Source: CAVUPF01 sp963803755 (GTDB taxonomy: Bacteria; Actinomycetota; Thermoleophilia; Solirubrobacterales; 70-9). Taken from it: DNA of 64,000 nt. Below are positions 34,888-43,161 of the stretch, piece by piece. Under the pieces are notes generated by a model. It was given only the letters and a program-made list of their open reading frames with translations. It did not search any database and was not told where the DNA came from. The stretch is from NCBI GenBank assembly GCA_963803755.1, contig CAWDNP010000003.1, positions 62,001-126,000 of the forward strand. The letters run 5' to 3'. The position numbers were made by a program, and so were the translations under genes. How positions within the stretch are numbered: the first letter of the stretch is position 1; each line of letters begins with the position of its first letter.

Positions 34888-36234
34888 GTGGATGCGATAA
34901 CCACACAACCAGTCAGCGATCTTGCGGCTCTGCCCGTCGATGACGCTGTGCCTTTCAGCGACGAGCGCCGCGCTGCGCTGCTCGACGTCCTCAAAGCCTT
35001 CTTCTCCTCCCGGGTGCTTATCTGGCTCGTCGGAATCGTCAGTGTCCTCGCGGTCGGCTTCTATCCCGGTGCCTCCGGGCTGCTCGATCCTCACCACCTG
35101 ACGGCGCCGTTTCACCAGCGACTCGTCAACGTCCTGATCTCTCCCGCCGCCCGCTGGGACTCAGCCTGGTACCTGAGCATCGCCAAGACCGGCTACCAGT
35201 TCTCCTACCAGACCGTCTTCTTCCCTCTCTACCCCGGGTTGGTCGCGATCGGCGGAGTGGTGGTGGGGAGCGGACTCGATGTGATCGTCGGGATCGTCGT
35301 CTCCTGTGCTTGCGCGATCGGCGCGCTCTACCTCCTGCACCGGCTGGTGACTCTCGAGTTCGACGCGCAAGTGGCCCGCAACACCGTTTGGATCATCGCC
35401 TGGCTGCCCACCGCGCTGGCCCTCTCGGCGGTCTATTCGGAGGCCCTCTTCCTGGTGCTTGCGATCGGCTCCTTCTACGCGGGGCGTCAGGGTCGCTGGG
35501 TGCTGGCCGGCCTGCTTGGCGGTCTCGCCGCCGCCAGCCGCAACGGCGGCATCCTGCTCCTCTTACCTCTGCTCGTTTTCTACCTCTACGGTCCCCGCAC
35601 GGACCGCGAGCCCGATTACCCTGCGGCGAGCGGGCTGATACCGCGCCTGCGCCTGTGGCCACGCATCCTCCCAAGCCCGCGCTACCGCCTCCGCCCCGAC
35701 GTGCTCTGGATCGCCCTAGTGCCGCTTGGGCTGATCGCCTACATGACCTATCTCGCCTTCACCACCGGTCATCCGCTCGACCCCTTCACCCATCAGCACC
35801 ACTGGGGCCGCTACTTCTTCCCGCTCGGGGGGATCCCACTCGGTGTTTGGAAGGTTCTCAGGGAGACGGTGGCGCTCGTCCCCTCATTGGAACCTCACCT
35901 GGCCCACAACCTTACTTTCAGCGGTTCGATGCGCCATATCTACTCCCTCGCCTTTCTCATCCTCGCCCTGCTCCTCCTGCGCATTTGCTGGAAGCGGCTG
36001 CCGGCCGCCTACACCGTGTTCGCCGGGATCAGCCTTGCCATGGCTGTCTCCGTGCCGGCGTCGAACGAACCCCTGAAGTCGCTCCCCCGCTTCACCCTGG
36101 TCATGTTCCCCCTATGGATCGCCCTCGCCCTGTGGGCGACCGAGCACCGGCGGGTGCGGACGGTGATCGTGGTCTCGGCACCGCTGCTCGCCCTCTCGAC
36201 CTACCTGTTCGTCGCCTGGACCTGGCCACCGTAG
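34888..36234 (+). CDS. PIG-V-like mannosyltransferase (GT-C membrane protein)
   Basis: 448 residues with about ten membrane helices. Family signatures are ARWDSAWYLSIAKTGY in the first external loop (with the acidic catalytic residue), FFPLYPGLV, 'SAVYSEALFLVLAIGSFYAG' and SLPRFTLVMFPLW near the end. PIG-V homologues transfer mannose from a polyprenyl phosphate to lipids or proteins on the outer face of the membrane. The acceptor is not evident; actinobacterial homologues take part in lipomannan or protein O-mannosylation. No partner gene follows; a tRNA gene is downstream on the other strand. Confidence 0.82.
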   Translation: MDAITTQPVSDLAALPVDDAVPFSDERRAALLDVLKAFFSSRVLIWLVGIVSVLAVGFYPGASGLLDPHHLTAPFHQRLVNVLISPAARWDSAWYLSIAKTGYQFSYQTVFFPLYPGLVAIGGVVVGSGLDVIVGIVVSCACAIGALYLLHRLVTLEFDAQVARNTVWIIAWLPTALALSAVYSEALFLVLAIGSFYAGRQGRWVLAGLLGGLAAASRNGGILLLLPLLVFYLYGPRTDREPDYPAASGLIPRLRLWPRILPSPRYRLRPDVLWIALVPLGLIAYMTYLAFTTGHPLDPFTHQHHWGRYFFPLGGIPLGVWKVLRETVALVPSLEPHLAHNLTFSGSMRHIYSLAFLILALLLLRICWKRLPAAYTVFAGISLAMAVSVPASNEPLKSLPRFTLVMFPLWIALALWATEHRRVRTVIVVSAPLLALSTYLFVAWTWPP

Positions 36235-36271
36235 CCACAGGAACCCAGCACTACACCTTTTTCGGTTGTAG

Positions 36272-36344
36272 AGCCGACGCCCGGACTTGAACCGGGGACC
36301 CCTTCATTACGAGTGAAGTGCTCTACCAACTGAGCTACGCCGGC
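36272..36344 (-). tRNA. tRNA-Thr (anticodon CGT)
   Basis: 73-base tRNA: acceptor GCCGGCG pairing with CGTCGGC (one G-T), D-arm GCTCAGTTGGTAGAGC, anticodon stem-loop CTTCA-CTCGTAA-TGAAG, T-arm CCCCGGTTCAAGTCCGGG. CCA is not encoded. Confidence 0.95.
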
Positions 36345-36380
36345 GGGGGTTGGTGCATTCTAGGTCTCAACCCCGTTTGG

Positions 36381-37520
36381 CTATAAAGGAGATCGAGTGG
36401 CGGCTTGGAGTCGCCCGTTGCCTTGTTCACCCGCCGGGTCTCCGGTCACCGGCTGCATTTCGCCGCATACCGGGCAGCCCGGCTCCGGCACGACCGGCTC
36501 GCGCTCGACCTCCATCGTCCTCAGGTCGTAGATGTGGGAGACACCCAGGGTGGACGGCTCGGCGAGGCCGGTGAGGTGGTGCATGATCTCCAGTCCGACC
36601 TGGCCGCCGATCAGCCCGCAGGCTGGCCCCAGCGTGGCGGCGGGGGAGGGCTGGGCGCGCCGCTGCTCGATCGCGACGTCGAACAGCGGGTAGTCGCGAC
36701 GGAAGGCGGTCTCCTGGCAGGCGAAGCAGCCGGTCCTCCCCGGCATGAAGAGCGGCCCGACCCTGGCGATCGGCGGAAAGTGGCTCATCGTGATGTAGGG
36801 GATGCCGGCCTCAAAGCAAGCGGCGTTGACCCAGCGCTCGATGTCGTGGGCGGGCCAGTCGGCGGCGTCGATGACGATGTCTGAGCCGGCGACGAACTCG
36901 GCGATCTCCGCCTCGCTCTCAAGCCGCCGCGCCGTCGTCTCGACCCGCATCGCCGAGTTGAACGCCGTCAGGCGCTCGGCGGCGGCCTCGACCTTGAGCC
37001 GGCCGATGTCAGCCTCGGTGTAGAGGATCTGGCGGTTGAGGTTGCTGACCTCAACCCGGTCGCCGTCGACCAGCCACATCTCCCCGACCCCGCAACAGGC
37101 GAGCGCCCAGGCGGCCCATCCGCCGAGCCCGCCAACGCCCAGCACGGCGAGGCGCGCCTCGCGTAGGCGCTCCTGGCAGTCGGACGGCGTCAGTCCGGGG
37201 GCGCCGATGTCGCTGAAGTAGCGGATCTGGCGGTCGAAGCGGGCCATCTCGCCCTCCGCCAGTCGATCGTCGTCGGCAGCGTCCTCGATCACCTCCAGCT
37301 CCTGAAGCTGGGAGACCAGATTGCGGAGGGCCTCCGCGCCGAATCGTGACTCGAGCTCCTCAGTCGTGCGCTCGCCGTCGAGCGCTTCGAGAAGCAGCCG
37401 CTGCTCGGCATCCGGGCTCTCGATGCGGATGTCGCTGTCAGCGCTGGGCCGCATCAGATAGAGGTCGCCGTCAGGCGATCCGATTGGCTCAGTGGTGCGC
37501 TTGATTCGCGGTCGGATCAT
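36381..37520 (-). CDS. E1-like ThiF/MccB-type adenylyltransferase with PqqD-like N-terminal domain
   Basis: 379 residues. Residues 1-82 form a winged-helix-like domain (PDAEQRLLLEALDGERTTEE … LQELEVIED) like the PqqD/RRE peptide-binding module of RiPP enzymes. The E1 domain follows: nucleotide loop GVGGLGG (128-134), VDGDRVEVSNLNRQ (150-163), Lys176, VIDAAD (216-221), and zinc cysteines C265/C268 (CFAC) and C349/C352 (CPVC). Such enzymes adenylate a C-terminal carboxylate of a peptide or small protein. A 19-codon ORF and strong terminator lie just upstream. Alternatives: MoeB/ThiF-like sulfur carrier activation, though no MoaD/ThiS gene is present. No ribosome site is visible before ATG 37520. 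Confidence 0.8.
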   Translation of the reverse strand: MIRPRIKRTTEPIGSPDGDLYLMRPSADSDIRIESPDAEQRLLLEALDGERTTEELESRFGAEALRNLVSQLQELEVIEDAADDDRLAEGEMARFDRQIRYFSDIGAPGLTPSDCQERLREARLAVLGVGGLGGWAAWALACCGVGEMWLVDGDRVEVSNLNRQILYTEADIGRLKVEAAAERLTAFNSAMRVETTARRLESEAEIAEFVAGSDIVIDAADWPAHDIERWVNAACFEAGIPYITMSHFPPIARVGPLFMPGRTGCFACQETAFRRDYPLFDVAIEQRRAQPSPAATLGPACGLIGGQVGLEIMHHLTGLAEPSTLGVSHIYDLRTMEVEREPVVPEPGCPVCGEMQPVTGDPAGEQGNGRLQAATRSPL

Positions 37521-37545
37521 GGTTGGAACGGGGAGGAGGCGTGCG

Positions 37546-37579
37546 AAAAAGGGCCGATCTCCCCGGTCGGAGATCGGCC
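37546..37579 (-). terminator. Strong intrinsic terminator between the 19-codon ORF and the E1-like gene
   Basis: On the minus strand the arms GGCCGATCTCC (37579-37569) and GGAGATCGGCC (37562-37552) form a perfect 11-base-pair stem with a 6-base loop. They are followed after one base (C, 37551) by TTTTT (37550-37546). It ends 25 bases before the E1 start, so that gene would need readthrough or its own promoter. Confidence 0.8.
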
Positions 37580-37593
37580 TTGCGTTGTCGCGA

Positions 37594-37653
37594 TCAGCCG
37601 GACTTGTGGATCGAAGCGATGGGGACGGCCTTCTCCGCCTTGCTGATTTTCAC
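37594..37653 (-). CDS. Putative 19-residue peptide, candidate substrate of the E1-like enzyme
   Basis: GTG-started frame encoding MKISKAEKAVPIASIHKSG. AAGGGGGTGA lies 6 bases upstream, matching the ideal anti-Shine-Dalgarno complement AAGGAGGTGA at nine of ten positions, and a stop (TGA) immediately upstream in frame excludes a longer product. The frame ends 15 bases before a strong terminator hairpin, so it would be a short abundant monocistronic transcript. The peptide ends in glycine, as do E1 substrates such as ThiS and ubiquitin-like proteins. It resembles the mccA-terminator-mccB layout of microcin C. Function is inference; it could instead be a regulatory leader peptide. Confidence 0.5.
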   Translation of the reverse strand: MKISKAEKAVPIASIHKSG

Positions 37654-37855
37654 CCTGTCTCACCCCCTTGAGATCCTCCAACCCCTTGGTATGGGCCGTA
37701 GTTGGACTTCATAATGCTTTAGACCTTCGGAGCGATCTAATTAGTTCCGGTAGTCCGAAATTTTGGGGAACCCCTGCTTTCACTCAGCTGAGCGTCTTTA
37801 GAGGCAATACAATGGAGTGCTCAGGCCGCCTTTCAATCGATCCAGAGGAGTCCAC

Positions 37856-38491
37856 TTGGCCCCGAAGACAAAGACCAAAGCCACGCCAAAAGGCAGGATC
37901 AGGGGCGCGTTCGATCAGCGGTTGGCCAGGGCCCTGGGGCATCCGCTGCGCGTGCAGGCTTTGACGATTCTCAACGAGCGAGTGGCAAGTCCGAACGAAC
38001 TAGCCCAGGAGCTGGGCGAGGGATTGAGCCAGGTCAGCTACCACGTCAAAGTGCTCAAGGACTGCGATTGCATCGAGCTGGTCAAGACCGAGCCGCGGCG
38101 GGGAGCGGTCGAGCACTATTACCGGGCGACGTCTCGCGCTTTCCTCAGCGTCAGCGAGTGGCAGCAGCTGCCCGCCTCGATCAAGCCGGGCATGAGTGCC
38201 AGTCTGCTCCAGACGATCATGGACGACGCCGTTGATGCGTTGAAGGCGGAAAAGTTCGACGCCCGCGACGAGAGGCACTTGAGCTGGACCCCTCTGATCG
38301 TCGACGAGCAAGGCTGGCAGGATCTCACCTCCGCGTTGGCTGACATGCTGGAGCGGGTCTTCGACATTCAGGCCGAGAGCACCTCACGCTTGTCCGATTC
38401 GGAGGTTGAGGGCTTTACGGCAACAGTGGCGATGATGGGCTTCGAGGCGCCGGCGTCGAAGAAGAAGATCAAAAAGCCAAGGGAGCCCTAG
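37856..38491 (+). CDS. ArsR-like winged-helix transcriptional regulator
   Basis: 211 residues from a TTG preceded by GAGGAG (5 bases between). An Arg/Lys-rich start (PKTKTKATPKGRIRGA) leads to the HTH domain 'RALGHPLRVQALTILNERVA', SPNELAQELGEGLSQVSYHV, KVLKDCDCIELVKTEP, followed by a C-terminal helical domain (SLLQTIMDDAVDALKAEKFD … DMLERVFDIQAESTSRLSD) with a basic tail. It is divergent from the 19-codon ORF, with 202 bases between, and could control it. The ligand is unknown. Confidence 0.78.
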   Translation: MAPKTKTKATPKGRIRGAFDQRLARALGHPLRVQALTILNERVASPNELAQELGEGLSQVSYHVKVLKDCDCIELVKTEPRRGAVEHYYRATSRAFLSVSEWQQLPASIKPGMSASLLQTIMDDAVDALKAEKFDARDERHLSWTPLIVDEQGWQDLTSALADMLERVFDIQAESTSRLSDSEVEGFTATVAMMGFEAPASKKKIKKPREP

Positions 38492-39180
38492 CCTGCCAGT
38501 TTCCTCGCCCGGACGAAGACCTCGTCCAGCATCGGCTCCGTCAGCTTTCCGGTGAAGGTGTTCTGCTGGCTGGGGTGGTAGCAGCCGAGCAGCATCCAGC
38601 GGCCCAGCGACGACTCAGCCCCGTGGCCGAAGCGCGGCTTCGGACGCGGGACCTCGGATCCCAGTGCCCTCATCGCTCGCAGAGCGCCGTCCCAGGCGAA
38701 GGCGCCGAGGGCGACGACGATGCGGCAGCGCTCCAGCAGCGCCAGCTCTCGCTCTAGGAAGGGGAGGCATTCGTCGCGCTCCGCAGGGGTCGGCTTATTA
38801 GCCGGCGGGGGGCAGCGAACCACGGCGGTCACGTAGGCGTCGCGGAGGCGCAGCGAGTCGCCACGGCGAGTGGACTCCGGTCTGTTGGCGTAGCCGGCCC
38901 GGTGCAGCGCCGCGTAGAGCCACTCCCCGGAGCGGTCGCCGGTGAACATGCGGCCAGTGCGGTTGGCGCCGTGCGCGGCCGGCGCCAACCCGACGATCGC
39001 TACTCGGGCGGTTGGATCGCCGAAGCCGTCCAGCGGCCGCGCCCAGTAGCCCTCGCCGCGGAAGCGGCGCGGGGGGTTCGCCGCGCACGCCTCGCGCCAC
39101 TCGACCAGCCGCGGGCAGCTCCGGCAGACGTGGATCTCGGCGGCCAGCTCGGCGAACGTGCCGGCCTGGCCTGAACTCAT
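38488..39180 (-). CDS. Uracil-DNA glycosylase, family 5 (UdgB)
   Basis: 230 residues. Removes uracil, and usually hypoxanthine, from DNA in base-excision repair. Fe-S cluster cysteines C19/C22 (HVCRSCPRL), C123 and C138; active motif A 'GLAPAAHGANRTGRMFTGD', which lacks the catalytic Asp of other families as is usual in family 5; motif B HPSQQNTFTG (from His202). The start at ATG 39180 fits family length. It ends tail-to-tail with the HTH gene, overlapping by 4 bases. Confidence 0.92.
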   Translation of the reverse strand: MSSGQAGTFAELAAEIHVCRSCPRLVEWREACAANPPRRFRGEGYWARPLDGFGDPTARVAIVGLAPAAHGANRTGRMFTGDRSGEWLYAALHRAGYANRPESTRRGDSLRLRDAYVTAVVRCPPPANKPTPAERDECLPFLERELALLERCRIVVALGAFAWDGALRAMRALGSEVPRPKPRFGHGAESSLGRWMLLGCYHPSQQNTFTGKLTEPMLDEVFVRARKLAG

Positions 39181-39277
39181 GGGCTTCGCCACCTCTTCAT
39201 GGTCGCGAACCGAATCATGCGCAGCGGCGGTGCGACGCTGAGCATCTTTCCGGGGCGCGGTTGGGGATGATGCCCAC

Positions 39278-41488
39278 ATGACAGCCCCGCTTTACGCGAT
39301 CGGCCGCTTCTGCTCTCGTCACCACTGGCCGACGATCGCTCTGTGGGTGGTCGCTGCCGCGGCCCTGGTGGTGGCGGGGCAGTCCTCGGGAGCCAAGACG
39401 AACAACAACCTGACCTTGCCGGGCACCGACTCGACCAAGGCGACTGAACTGCTGGAAGACAACCTGCCCGCACAGGCATACGGCAGCAACCCGTTGGTGA
39501 TCGTCTCACCGCACGGGAAGCTGACCGAACAGCGCTACGCGAAGGCGATCGACCAGACGGTGAAGCGGCTGCAAGGTATGCCCGACGTCAACTCGGCGGT
39601 CAACCCCCTCGGCCCGCAGGGCGCCGCCTTCCTCAGCCAGGATCGCACGATCGCCTACGTCCCGGTGGTGCTCGGCGTCGGCCCCGGCGAACTGACCGAA
39701 ACCCAAGCGCAGGCTGTGCTCGATGCCGGCGAGCCGGCGAAGGCGGCCGGCCTTGGCACCTCGATCGGCAGCTACGTCGGCCAGCAGCTCTCCAAGCCCT
39801 CGACCGAGGTCAGTGAGGCGATTGGCCTCGCCGCCGCCGTGGTAATCCTCCTCTTCGCCTTCGGCACAGCGACCGCGATGATGCTGCCGATCGCATCGGC
39901 GGTGATCGGTCTCGCCTGCGCGCTCTCGATCATCCGCCTGCTGGAGAGCTCGATCCAGGTGCCGAGCGTCGCCTCGACCCTGGCGACGATGATCGGGCTC
40001 GGGGTCGGGCTCGATTACGCGCTGTTCATCGTCACCCGCCACAAACTCCAGATGCGCGATGGGATGGAGCTGCACGAGTCGATCGCGCGGGCGACCGCGA
40101 CTGCGGGGGGCGCCGTCGTCTTCGCCGGCTTCACCGTTGTCATCGCCCTCTGCTCGCTCGCCTTTGCGGGGATCCCGCTGGTGACCACGCTCGGCTTTAC
40201 GGCGGCGATCGCAGTGGTGGTCGCCGTCCTCGCCGCGGCGACGCTGCTGCCGGCTATGCTCGGGGCACTCGGCCCCCGCATCAACTCGCTGCGGGTGCAG
40301 CTCAGCAAGACCCACCCCGACGACCACGAGCCGCACGGCTGGCGGCGCTGGGCGCAGGGGGTGGCCGACCGGCCGTGGCGCTCGGCGATCGCTGCCCTCG
40401 CGGTCCTGATCGTGCTGGCGCTGCCGATCGCCCAGCTCAAGCTGGGGCAGAACGACATCAGCGCGCTGCCCAAGTCCACGACAGCGCGCCAGGCCTATGA
40501 CGGCCTCACCAAGGGTTTTGGGCCAGGCGTCAACGGGCCGTTGCTGATCGCCTCGCAGTTCGGCAGCGCGGCGGAAGCAAAACAGCTGCTGCCCGACCTC
40601 GAGCGCTCGATCCTGGCCGCGTCCGACGTTTCCTCCATCTCCAACCCGACCTTCGACAAGAAGGGGACCGTGGCCGTCTTCAGCGTTGTCGCGAAATCGG
40701 CGCCGTGGGCGGACTCCACCGTCACCCTGGTCGAAGACCTGCGCGACACGGTCATCCCGAAGGCGCTCACCGGCACGAGCGGTACGGCGTACGTCGGCGG
40801 CCAGACAGCCGGCTACATTGACCTCGCCACCCAGATCGGGGACAAGCTGCCGCTGATGATCGCGATCGTCGTAGGCCTCAGCTTCATCGTGCTGCTGCTC
40901 GCCTTCCGCTCGCTGCTGGTGCCGGTCAAGGCGGCGGCGATGAACCTACTCTCGGTCGCTGCCGCATACGGGGTGGTGACCGCGGTCTTCCAACTCGGCT
41001 GGGGTTCATCGCTGATCGGCCTCGACCACCCGATCCCGATCGTCAGCTTCGTGCCGCTGCTGATGTTCGCGATCCTCTTCGGGCTCTCGATGGACTACGA
41101 GGTCTTCCTACTGACCCAGATGCGAGAGCACTACCAGCAGCATGGTGACGAGAAGCGGGCGGTGATCGAAGGGCTGGCCAACACCGGGCGGGTGATCACC
41201 TCGGCGGCGGCGATCATGGTCTGCGTCTTCACCAGCTTTGTGCTCAACGGCGACCCGGTGGTGAAGGAGTTCGGGGTGGGGCTGGCTGTGGCGATTGCGA
41301 TCGACTCGACACTTGTGCGCTGCTTGTTGGTGCCGGCGGTGATGGTGCTGCTCGGCCGTCGCGCCTGGTGGCTGCCGCGGTGGATGGAGCGGGTAGTGCC
41401 CCATATCAGCATCGAGGGTGAGGACTACTTCGCCGCGCGCGACGCCAGGCTGGCCGCAGCCGCCAAAGAGACGGCGGGGAGTGCCTGA
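39278..41488 (+). CDS. MMPL/RND-family membrane transporter
   Basis: 736 residues with two repeats of one helix, an external domain and five helices. The conserved proton-relay sequences are GVGLDYALFIVTRHKLQM and 'FGLSMDYEVFLLTQMREHY'. An external-domain pattern 'NNNLTLPGTDSTKATELLED' near the start is shared with the MMPL protein at 20308, so the two are paralogues. Substrate is unknown; lipid or drug export is typical. It is followed 5 bases later by pgsA, a possible link with phospholipid metabolism. Confidence 0.87.
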   Translation: MTAPLYAIGRFCSRHHWPTIALWVVAAAALVVAGQSSGAKTNNNLTLPGTDSTKATELLEDNLPAQAYGSNPLVIVSPHGKLTEQRYAKAIDQTVKRLQGMPDVNSAVNPLGPQGAAFLSQDRTIAYVPVVLGVGPGELTETQAQAVLDAGEPAKAAGLGTSIGSYVGQQLSKPSTEVSEAIGLAAAVVILLFAFGTATAMMLPIASAVIGLACALSIIRLLESSIQVPSVASTLATMIGLGVGLDYALFIVTRHKLQMRDGMELHESIARATATAGGAVVFAGFTVVIALCSLAFAGIPLVTTLGFTAAIAVVVAVLAAATLLPAMLGALGPRINSLRVQLSKTHPDDHEPHGWRRWAQGVADRPWRSAIAALAVLIVLALPIAQLKLGQNDISALPKSTTARQAYDGLTKGFGPGVNGPLLIASQFGSAAEAKQLLPDLERSILAASDVSSISNPTFDKKGTVAVFSVVAKSAPWADSTVTLVEDLRDTVIPKALTGTSGTAYVGGQTAGYIDLATQIGDKLPLMIAIVVGLSFIVLLLAFRSLLVPVKAAAMNLLSVAAAYGVVTAVFQLGWGSSLIGLDHPIPIVSFVPLLMFAILFGLSMDYEVFLLTQMREHYQQHGDEKRAVIEGLANTGRVITSAAAIMVCVFTSFVLNGDPVVKEFGVGLAVAIAIDSTLVRCLLVPAVMVLLGRRAWWLPRWMERVVPHISIEGEDYFAARDARLAAAAKETAGSA

Positions 41489-41493
41489 GTGGG

Positions 41494-42053
41494 ATGTTCC
41501 CGCTCAACCTTCCCAACGCGCTGACGCTGCTGCGGATCCTCGCGGTCCCGGTCGTCGTCGTGGCGCTTTTGGGGGAACGCCGAACGGCGACGCACTAGCT
41601 GCCGCAGTCTTCGCGCTGGCGGCGCTGACCGATGGCCTCGACGGCTACTTCGCCCGATCCCGCGACGCTGTCACAACCTTCGGCAAGCTGATGGATCCGC
41701 TCGCCGACAAGCTGCTAATCACCGCCGCTCTGGTCTCCCTCGTCTCCTTGCACCGGCTCGAAGCTTGGGTGGCGATGGTGATCATCGCCCGTGAGATCGC
41801 CGTCACCGGCCTGCGCGCGATCGCCGCCGAGCGCGGCACCGTGATCGCAGCTAGCTGGCTCGGCAAGGTGAAGACGGTGCTCCAGATCGCCGCCGTCTTC
41901 GCCCTTATCGCCGACAACCCGGCGCCCGCCTGGGTCGATGCCCTCGTCTACCTGGCGCTCGCCGTCACCGTAATCAGCGGCGCCGACTACTTCTTCGGCC
42001 TCCGCCGCCGCCTGGCCGAACCTCAATCGGCTCGGCCGAGCCGGTCGGCTTAG
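41494..42053 (+). CDS. pgsA: CDP-diacylglycerol-glycerol-3-phosphate 3-phosphatidyltransferase (apparent frameshift)
   Basis: The first frame reads MFPLNLPNALTLLRILAVPV and stops soon after. From about 41572 another frame carries NGDALAAAVFALAALTDGLD, the CDP-alcohol phosphotransferase motif DGLDGYFARS…GKLMDPLADK (D-G-x2-A-R-x8-G-x3-D-x3-D pattern) and the C-terminal helices. One base lost or gained in the run CTTTTGGGGGAA explains the split. The enzyme makes phosphatidylglycerol phosphate and is normally essential, so a sequencing error is much likelier than a true mutation. It ends in a 4-base overlap with the convergent folE2. Confidence 0.82.
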
Positions 42054-43051
42054 GTCGCCGGCGCCTCCAACCACTCGCGCATCGTCAGGTGGTGGCGCTG
42101 GTGCTCGCCGCTCGCCAGCTCCTCGCGTAGGTCGCCGAACAGTCCGTAGCGCTCGGCGACGACATTGTGGCGGTGGATCGTCTCCAGGTTCTCCTGGCGC
42201 GCCATCACGAACGCCTCGGCCGGCATCTCGTGGTAATTGCCGAGGACCTGGCGCACCATCTCTCGCACGCAGTCCTCGACGAAGCGCGGCTGGGAGTGCG
42301 CTTTTGCGACGACGGCCAGCTCGTCGGGGCGCTTCATCAGCTCATAGATCTCTGAGCTCATCGAACTCTCGACGATCCGCAGCAGCTCCGGTGCGTCGAT
42401 CCACGCCTCCCCGTCCTCCGGGCAGCCGAGATAAAGCGTGCCGATGCCGCGCTGGTTGTGAGTGGCGATCGGCACCGCCTCGATTACCCGCTCTACCTCC
42501 TCGGGGCCAAAGCCCTTCTCGGCGAGCCGTTCGCGGGCCAACTCGGCGACCATCTCCTGCGCGCACGGGCAGGCGGTCATCCCCTGGGCTTGGACGCCGG
42601 TAAGCGTCCGCGTCCCCCGCTCAGAGGCGACCGCCGTGCCGAAGAGGACGTAGATCTCCTGGGTGCGCTGCCCGGTCGCGGGGGTTGACACCGTCTCCGG
42701 ATATCGCGCGGTGACGGAGACCTCGGCCCGCAGCCCCCCCTGGCGCTCGCGCACCCTCTGGGCGACGTGGGCGGCGAGGACCTCGGCTCGGAAGGCCTCG
42801 CGCAGAACCACCTCGTTGATCGCCTCGCCTACGATCTCCTCGAAACGGGACATGTGGACGCCGGCCTGGCGCGGGTTGAGGTCGACGAAGCACTCGAAGT
42901 CGGCGTAGAAGAGGTTCTCGGTGCCGTCCGCCTTCACCCGGATCACCTTCTCTACCCCGGTGACACCGACCCGCGAGAGGCTGACCTGGGTGGCGGGAAC
43001 AGAGGCCTGCACGTCAGGCGCCGCGGGGTTGGTGGTGGTCTGGCTCGCCAT
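42050..43051 (-). CDS. folE2: GTP cyclohydrolase FolE2 (type IB)
   Basis: 333 residues. Converts GTP to dihydroneopterin triphosphate for folate or, in many bacteria, for queuosine-type deazapurines. Features include VSLSRVGVTGVEKVIRV near the start, 'YADFECFVDLNPRQAGVHMS', the metal/active cysteine region GMTACPCAQEMV, ATHNQRGIGTLYL and a C-terminal HNVVAERYG. FolE2 uses metals other than zinc and often replaces zinc-dependent FolE in zinc limitation. ATG 43051 is preferred to an upstream TTG. It is divergent from the sigma factor gene. Confidence 0.9.
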   Translation of the reverse strand: MASQTTTNPAAPDVQASVPATQVSLSRVGVTGVEKVIRVKADGTENLFYADFECFVDLNPRQAGVHMSRFEEIVGEAINEVVLREAFRAEVLAAHVAQRVRERQGGLRAEVSVTARYPETVSTPATGQRTQEIYVLFGTAVASERGTRTLTGVQAQGMTACPCAQEMVAELARERLAEKGFGPEEVERVIEAVPIATHNQRGIGTLYLGCPEDGEAWIDAPELLRIVESSMSSEIYELMKRPDELAVVAKAHSQPRFVEDCVREMVRQVLGNYHEMPAEAFVMARQENLETIHRHNVVAERYGLFGDLREELASGEHQRHHLTMREWLEAPAT

Positions 43052-43118
43052 CGACTTATGAAGGGTAAGCAACCGGGCCGCCCAGCGGCCTCCGCGTCAA
43101 TGCCAAATATTCTCCGCC

Positions 43119-43124
43119 TATACT
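43119..43124 (+). promoter_or_regulatory. -10 box (TATACT) upstream of the sigma factor gene
   Basis: TATACT lies 37 bases before the sigma factor ATG. A -35 element is not clear. The space between the box and the start contains the GC-rich stretch GGCCGGCCCCCCGGGAATGG. Confidence 0.4.
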
Positions 43125-43161
43125 TCGGCGCGGCCGGAGCTTCAGGGCCGGCCCCCCGGGA

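Noticed and set aside
43051..43072. TTG start adding seven residues to FolE2
   Set aside because: No ribosome site, and the ATG at 43051 gives the usual family length.
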